19,458 nucleotides of DNA from Dethiosulfatibacter sp. (GTDB lineage: Bacteria > Bacillota_A > Clostridia > Tissierellales > Dethiosulfatibacteraceae): the NCBI GenBank assembly GCA_019084435.1, contig JAHRFV010000287.1, positions 1-19,458 of the forward strand. The letters are read 5' to 3'. Under the pieces are notes generated by a model. That model was given only the letters and a program-made list of their open reading frames with translations, was not told where the DNA came from and did not search any database. The position numbers and the translations under genes are program-made. Below, in pieces: positions 15,194 to 19,458 of this stretch. Within the stretch, counting starts at the first letter, position 1. Each line of letters opens with the position of its first letter.

Positions 15194-16471
15194 TCACTTA
15201 AAGTTTCCAACCACTTCTATCCCTGCATACCTGGTGGACAGTTGTGTAATGATTCTATCTTCTTCCCAAAGAACTAAACCAATGGTGCCACCCAAACCTT
15301 CTTTTATAGTGCCCGTCATTTGCCCTTCAATAGGCGATTTCAGATCTCCTGTGCTTTCAATGTGGGCTCTTATTTCTAGTATCAATTTGTTTTTTTTCAA
15401 GATGATATCAACGTCTTCATTCGTCGATATAGCTTTGATTATTTTAGCACCGTTATAGGTTGCAAAACGGTATTCTTTGCCATCAGCTAAAAGGTTGGCT
15501 ATCAAGCCTACAAAGGATGTTCCCATAAAAGGTATCGAAGCAATGCTGCACATAAAGCTATCGCCATTTCGCTCAAAATGATTTCCCTGCATCCATATGT
15601 ACCTTTCAGGAAAAGAACTGCCCCAGTCTTTTTCGATATAGCCTCTATCTCCATTGAAGCTTAAAGATTCTTCATTGTATTTCAAGACCCCATCAACTGA
15701 GTGATTCATACTGACTATACCATGATTGCATTTCATTTTGGGAATATATGCAAAGTATCCCATGGCGTTTGGACTCATCATTGTCTTTTCAATAGACTTG
15801 AATGGACCATATTTCAACTTGCCTTCTATCTTAAAAGTCTCATCGCTCAAATTGATTGTAATGCCTGTCTGAGAAAAAACATTTTTACCGATTCGAACTT
15901 CGAAGGGCGAATCAGAGGTGAGAAAGTCCGTTAAATCAAATCTAAAATAATGAGTTTCAACAGGTGGTGAAACAATTACCTGAATGAAAGCATGGGAATC
16001 AAGCTCGTTAAGACTTATTCCTGGTATGAAAGAAATGACTTTATCAGACTCGACACTGACTTGTTTATAATACCAACCCTCAAAATAGTTTTTACGTCCT
16101 AGAGATCCTTGAAATATGATGGAATCTCTCAATTTGTCAAGCCAGGATGATACTTGGGTTTCGTTAGCATTTCGACCGGCTGCTCTAATATCATCTACGC
16201 TAGGTACCATTGAAATTGTAATTTTTTTATTCTGAAGTGAAATATCTGTCAATGTATCACTCAGACGATTCCAATACTCCCCAATGTTAGACGTTAGCTT
16301 ATCCTCGTTTGTGATACGGATTTCTGTCTCTCTGTCCTCAGTTATAAGAACGTCATAAAGTGCATCCAGATTCATCCCATAGTAGTCAGGAAAACCAAGA
16401 ACAGTTTTAAGGTGTTGGTGTATGCTGTCTCTAGTTTTTAATACCTCTCCATCTATTGTAATCTTTCTCAT
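15194..16471 (-). CDS. Barstar domain fused to a tocopherol-cyclase-like domain
   Basis: A 425-residue two-domain protein. Residues 1-90 match barstar, the intracellular barnase inhibitor: ITIDGEVL at the start and FPDYYGMNLDALYDVL as the inhibitory helix. Tyr30, Asp36 and Asp40 correspond to barstar Tyr29, Asp35 and Asp39, and Asp76 stands about where barstar has Glu76. After a ~25-residue linker, residues 115-425 form a tocopherol-cyclase-like domain: NYFEGWYYKQV (about 118-128), DSHAFIQV (148-155), and GYIEKDWGSSFPERYIWMQ (about 257-275). No signal peptide, so it is presumably cytosolic. ATG at 16471 follows the barnase stop by 2 nt, with GAGGG 9 nt upstream. Inhibition of the neighbouring barnase is strongly suggested; the second domain's role is unknown, since tocopherol synthesis is not expected in Clostridia. 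Confidence 0.9.
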   Translation of the reverse strand: MRKITIDGEVLKTRDSIHQHLKTVLGFPDYYGMNLDALYDVLITEDRETEIRITNEDKLTSNIGEYWNRLSDTLTDISLQNKKITISMVPSVDDIRAAGRNANETQVSSWLDKLRDSIIFQGSLGRKNYFEGWYYKQVSVESDKVISFIPGISLNELDSHAFIQVIVSPPVETHYFRFDLTDFLTSDSPFEVRIGKNVFSQTGITINLSDETFKIEGKLKYGPFKSIEKTMMSPNAMGYFAYIPKMKCNHGIVSMNHSVDGVLKYNEESLSFNGDRGYIEKDWGSSFPERYIWMQGNHFERNGDSFMCSIASIPFMGTSFVGLIANLLADGKEYRFATYNGAKIIKAISTNEDVDIILKKNKLILEIRAHIESTGDLKSPIEGQMTGTIKEGLGGTIGLVLWEEDRIITQLSTRYAGIEVVGNFK

Positions 16472-16473
16472 TA

Positions 16474-16986
16474 TCAATTTCCCTCTTCAAATAATATTTC
16501 TGTAAATGTAGAATAGTGATCTGAAGTGTAGAATATCAATCCGTCATTGGAATATACCAGTCTCTCCGCACCTCTGAATCCTCCGTTATAATTGACATCG
16601 CACTCATAATACTGTCTGCCAGCCTTGTCGGGAAGTAATTTCTCCCTATTCCCAAACCTGTCTCCACCAATTATTAAACGATCAGTCACTTCCCATAGAT
16701 TACCCTTGCTTGCAATCCACCCCATTTCCTGAGCTTCTTGTTTCGTTATATAATTTGGTGGAAGTTCTCCATATTGATGTATATAAAGTGAAACCAACTC
16801 CTTTGTGCTATAATACTCCCCTTCAATGACATCAGATTGTGTTATATCTTCAGTCGAAGGATTAATTGTAGGTTTTTGTGGTACTACGGTGCAAGCTGTG
16901 GCAAGCAACGAGCATATCAAACCAATAAAGATTAAAACCACTAATTTCCTATATGATTTTTTATTTGTCTTAACCATTCTATCCAT
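16474..16986 (-). CDS. Barnase-family ribonuclease, predicted lipoprotein
   Basis: A 170-residue guanyl-specific ribonuclease of the barnase (N1/T1) family. Residues 1-32 form a signal sequence with a basic start, a hydrophobic core, and a lipobox-like LLATAC ending at Cys32, so it may be lipid-anchored outside the membrane. After a ~25-residue spacer the barnase domain (about 58-168) aligns without gaps. Lys82, Asp109, Arg114, Glu128, Arg138, Arg142 and His157 correspond to barnase Lys27, Asp54, Arg59, Glu73, Arg83, Arg87 and His102, so the general base Glu and general acid His are intact. ATG at 16986 has GGAAG 6 nt upstream and follows the kinase stop by 2 nt; an in-frame TTG at 16992 is less likely. 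The barstar-fusion gene follows after 2 nt. Confidence 0.95.
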   Translation of the reverse strand: MDRMVKTNKKSYRKLVVLIFIGLICSLLATACTVVPQKPTINPSTEDITQSDVIEGEYYSTKELVSLYIHQYGELPPNYITKQEAQEMGWIASKGNLWEVTDRLIIGGDRFGNREKLLPDKAGRQYYECDVNYNGGFRGAERLVYSNDGLIFYTSDHYSTFTEILFEEGN

Positions 16987-16988
16987 AA

Positions 16989-18470
16989 TCAACTTCCATC
17001 AGCCGACATTACGTCATTTATTGCATTGTAGATGTCCGATTCTATAATCGGTAACTCGATTGTAATTCTGGTTCCTTTTCCAATTGCGCTTTCTGCCCAG
17101 ATTTTGCCACCATGTTCTTCAATGATATACTTGCATATAGCTAGACCCAACCCAGTGCCTCCATGTTCCCTTGACCTGGATTTATCTCCTCTATAGAACT
17201 GTTGAAAGATATGCATTAAGTCGTCTTCATGGATACCTGGTCCATTGTCCTCCATCACTATTCTCAATGATTTTGAAATGACCTTAGACTCCAGCATAAT
17301 CAGACAATTACCTGATGAATACTTTATCGAGTTGTTAAAAATATTATCGACGACCTGCATCATTCTTTCTTTATCTGCCTCAATTCTTACTGATGGGAAT
17401 GGTCTTTTGATTATCAACTGACATTGAGTTAATGATAGCTCCTGTTCTTTGATACTGGCAATTCCTTCAAGTAACTCCTGACTGTTCAAGGATGCGAGAT
17501 GCATGTCCATCTTACCAGTCTCCAATTTAGAGAAAATAACCAGATCATCAATAAGTCGATCCAATCCTGCCGTTTTATTTTCAATAACTGTAAGATATTT
17601 TTTGAAAGTGATTTCATCCTTTGCTTTGCCATCTTTAAGAGCCTCAACATAGCCTTTTATTGACGTCATTGGTGTTCGTAGATCATGAGATATGCTGGCA
17701 ATCAATTGTTTTTTTGCCTCATCTTGTTCCTTCTGCCTAAGCAATGAATCCTTCAACTGATTCTTCATGCTGTCAAAAGCCTCACAAAACACACCAATTT
17801 CATCTTTTCTGGAACAATCTATAACAAAGTCCAGCTCTCCCTTTGCCACTCTTTCAGTTGCAACACTTAATTTATTAATAGGAATCAGTATATTTCTAGA
17901 TATATTAATTGTCATCAAAACCATGAGCAAAACAAAAGCTGCAATTCCAGCTAAAAAGCTGATAGCAAGATAAATAACAATCTCACTCATTCGGGCATCT
18001 GCCATTGTTTGTTCATTGAATTCATAAATTGCATTTCCGACTAATTGTCTGTTGATAATGATGGGCTTAACGTATTTAACAAGATCATCTTTCGCGATCA
18101 TAATATTCAGGTCAGATCCATATTGTGTGTCAAATTCTTGAATAATGTTTTTTTCATAGACATTACTGTCCTCCGAGTCAAACAAAACCTTGCCTTCTAT
18201 GTCCATAATAATCAAGCTTCCATCAAGACTTTCAAAATACTCACGTAAAGCTATTTTAATAGTGCTGTGATTGGTAACATTTGAAAAATCATCTTGAATC
18301 TTACGTGTCGTGTTTTCAAAAAATAAATCTGGTGTTGCAAGGTATTCAAACTCAGTGTTGGTGTTGACCTTTACCGTGAACACCCTTAATAACACCAAAG
18401 TAATCACGACTGGCAAAATAATCGCTAATATAAACGAAATAATCAACTGTCTCCTAATCCCTAACTTCAT
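16989..18470 (-). CDS. Sensor histidine kinase with extracytoplasmic sensor and HAMP
   Basis: A 493-residue kinase. Helix 1 (about 8-30) and helix 2 (about 163-187) bracket a ~130-residue extracytoplasmic region that looks like a PAS/Cache-like sensor fold (SLIIMDIEGKVLFDSED at 85-101). A HAMP domain follows (about 188-240). HisKA carries His262 in SISHDLRTPMTSIKGY. The ATPase domain has the N-box (Asn376-Asn380), DNGPG (408-412) and GGTGLGL (437-443). The ATG overlaps the response-regulator stop by four bases (ATGA), and GGGAG is 7 nt upstream. The next gene (barnase) starts 2 nt after its stop, so kinase and toxin should be on one transcript. The signal is unknown. Confidence 0.95.
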   Translation of the reverse strand: MKLGIRRQLIISFILAIILPVVITLVLLRVFTVKVNTNTEFEYLATPDLFFENTTRKIQDDFSNVTNHSTIKIALREYFESLDGSLIIMDIEGKVLFDSEDSNVYEKNIIQEFDTQYGSDLNIMIAKDDLVKYVKPIIINRQLVGNAIYEFNEQTMADARMSEIVIYLAISFLAGIAAFVLLMVLMTINISRNILIPINKLSVATERVAKGELDFVIDCSRKDEIGVFCEAFDSMKNQLKDSLLRQKEQDEAKKQLIASISHDLRTPMTSIKGYVEALKDGKAKDEITFKKYLTVIENKTAGLDRLIDDLVIFSKLETGKMDMHLASLNSQELLEGIASIKEQELSLTQCQLIIKRPFPSVRIEADKERMMQVVDNIFNNSIKYSSGNCLIMLESKVISKSLRIVMEDNGPGIHEDDLMHIFQQFYRGDKSRSREHGGTGLGLAICKYIIEEHGGKIWAESAIGKGTRITIELPIIESDIYNAINDVMSADGS

Positions 18471-19171
18471 GCCTTTTCTCCCTGGAACTTATATCCCACT
18501 CCCCAGACAGTTTTGATAAGCTTTGGTTGTGTGGGGTCCGCTTCTATTTTTTCTCTTATTTTCTTAATATGCACTGTTACTGTATTGACATCTCCATACT
18601 CATTAAATCCCCAAACAAGATTAAAAATCTGGTCTCTTGTAAAAACTTGATTGGGACTCGCAGCTAGGAGTCTCAGTACTTCAAATTCCTTGGCTGAAAG
18701 ATAAACAACTTCCTCGTCTACCTCAACCTGATAGTTTTTCAGGTGTATTGTTAGATTTCCGTATTTCAAGATATCTGCTTCTTCTTTTGTAGGTGAGGAT
18801 AGCAAAAAATATCTCCTCAACTGGGCTTTGACTCTTGCCACCAGCTCTGCAGGGCTAAAGGGCTTCGTCATATAATCGTCTGCCCCTAGTCCTAAGCTTA
18901 AAATTTTATCGATGTCCTTTTTCTTGGCACTCAGCATGATCACTGGTATTGTAGATTGTGATCTTATAACTCTAGCTATCTCTGTTCCTTCAATCTTAGG
19001 TAGCATAATATCAAGTATTGCCAGATCTGGTTTGAATTGATTATAACTTTTCAATCCTTGTTCACCATCATATGCAATCAGAACTTCAAATCCCTCATCC
19101 GTCAAATAATCTCTAACTAAGTCAGCGATTTCTCTTTCATCTTCAACAATAAGAATTCTCTCTCCAGACAT
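18467..19171 (-). CDS. Response regulator, OmpR/PhoB family
   Basis: A 234-residue regulator. The receiver domain (about 4-118) has the acidic pair Glu10/Asp11, the phospho-acceptor Asp54 in ILDIMLP and Lys103 in TKPFSP. A winged helix (about 132-230) shows the family pattern LSAKEFEVLRLLAASPNQVFTRDQIFNLVWG and RTVDVHI-like VNTVTVHIKKIREKIE. GAGGTG is at 5-6 nt before the ATG. The gene is first in the four-gene operon with kinase, barnase and barstar fusion, and overlaps the kinase by four bases. It probably controls its own operon and thus the ribonuclease; other targets cannot be read from this window. Confidence 0.95.
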   Translation of the reverse strand: MSGERILIVEDEREIADLVRDYLTDEGFEVLIAYDGEQGLKSYNQFKPDLAILDIMLPKIEGTEIARVIRSQSTIPVIMLSAKKKDIDKILSLGLGADDYMTKPFSPAELVARVKAQLRRYFLLSSPTKEEADILKYGNLTIHLKNYQVEVDEEVVYLSAKEFEVLRLLAASPNQVFTRDQIFNLVWGFNEYGDVNTVTVHIKKIREKIEADPTQPKLIKTVWGVGYKFQGEKA

Positions 19172-19200
19172 TTTCCACCTCTCTAAAATTTATTGTGTTC

Positions 19201-19206
19201 ATTATA
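19201..19206 (-). promoter_or_regulatory. Candidate -10 box of the two-component/barnase operon
   Basis: Minus-strand TATAAT (19206-19201), 29 nt before the regulator start codon. No recognisable -35 stands 16-18 nt upstream (TTATTA at 17 nt), so the promoter may be weak or need activation, for instance by the regulator itself. No terminator is seen between this box and the upstream gene ending at 19223. Confidence 0.45.
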
Positions 19207-19222
19207 TCATAATTTTTATCAT

Positions 19223-19458
19223 CTAATAAACAATGTCCTTTTTATTGAACAAATTGAGTAAAATCATACTTAACACCAGAATATATGCTAGAGGCACTGA
19301 TAAACTGGTTAAAGCACTTATATCATTAAATCCACTCAGGTAAAAAGCACCTATCTGAAAATAGTAATTAACCAGATATTTATTAGACCCTCCTGCAAAA
19401 CCTGATATAACCTGTAGGAACAACAAAACTCCTATTCCTGCACCTATTGCCATTCCAC
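19223..19458 (-). CDS. C-terminal end of a membrane protein, probably ABC-2 permease (partial)
   Basis: The open frame runs off the window edge; about 78 residues of the C-terminus are visible, so the true start is outside. Two hydrophobic segments can be seen: one at the edge (GAGIGVLLFLQVISGFAG) and one near the end (LSVPLAYILVLSMILLNLF). The protein ends in NKKDIVY. A last helix followed by a short FxxKDI-like tail is typical of ABC-2 type permeases, which suggests an ABC transporter next to the two-component operon, but so short a piece is weak evidence. It ends 51 nt before the response-regulator start codon. Confidence 0.55.
   Translation of the reverse strand, partial: GMAIGAGIGVLLFLQVISGFAGGSNKYLVNYYFQIGAFYLSGFNDISALTSLSVPLAYILVLSMILLNLFNKKDIVY

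Noticed and set aside
16472..16477. Four-base ATGA overlap between barnase and the barstar fusion through a TTG start
   Set aside because: The TTG at 16477 has poor spacing from the SD, while ATG at 16471 has GAGGG 9 nt upstream; the genes are more likely 2 nt apart.
16989..19171. Assignment of the OmpR-type two-component pair to the BceRS (antibiotic-sensing) type because a permease end lies upstream
   Set aside because: BceS-type kinases are short with two helices and almost no external loop; this one has a large extracytoplasmic sensor region and HAMP.
1..19458. Mobile element, prophage or CRISPR array
   Set aside because: No transposase, integrase, phage or Cas protein, no terminal repeats with target duplication, and no regularly spaced repeat array were found.

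Overview
The window looks like a chromosomal segment of a low-GC, Gram-positive bacterium, most likely in the class Clostridia. The base composition is AT-rich, the Shine-Dalgarno sites are strong AGGAG types, several promoters are near-perfect TTGACA-N17-TATAAT, and the gene families fit (YtrA-like GntR with ABC pair, ABC-2 exporters, LemA/DUF2207, CPBP proteases, secreted barnase). I cannot name the genus. No IS element, phage gene, tRNA, rRNA or CRISPR array was seen. Genes are packed tightly, and all lie on the minus strand except lemA and its DUF2207 partner.

Read in the direction of transcription (high to low coordinates), the modules are as follows. (1) 19458-19223: the C-terminal end of a membrane protein, probably an ABC-2 permease, cut by the window edge. 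(2) 19171-15194: an apparent four-gene operon. It encodes an OmpR-type response regulator, its membrane histidine kinase, a lipoprotein ribonuclease of the barnase family with every catalytic residue, and a protein whose first ~90 residues are a barstar (barnase inhibitor) domain fused to a complete tocopherol-cyclase-like domain. Adjacent genes overlap by 4 nt or are separated by only 2 nt. (3) 15106-12292: a CPBP membrane protease, a small glycine-rich membrane protein and a membrane-anchored MutS-like ATPase. (4) 12155-11283: a second CPBP protease. (5) 8578-6813: a NarL/LuxR-type two-component system with its own promoter, divergent from the plus-strand lemA-DUF2207 pair (8740-11157). (6) 6650-3460: an ABC exporter (ATPase plus two ABC-2 permeases) whose leader carries three CAGTAC/GTACTG half-sites, probably for the LuxR-type regulator just upstream. 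(7) 3355-2317: a four-helix membrane protein and a TetR regulator behind a perfect consensus promoter with two tandem operators. (8) 2140-140: a YtrA-type GntR regulator, an ABC ATPase and a permease behind a strong promoter with a palindromic operator.

Almost everything here is sensing, regulation, export or envelope function; no metabolic enzyme is present apart from the unexplained tocopherol-cyclase-like domain. The most unusual item is module 2: a barnase/barstar pair wired into a two-component operon, with the inhibitor fused to a lipid-enzyme-like domain. I do not know of a described system with this architecture, but I could not search databases.
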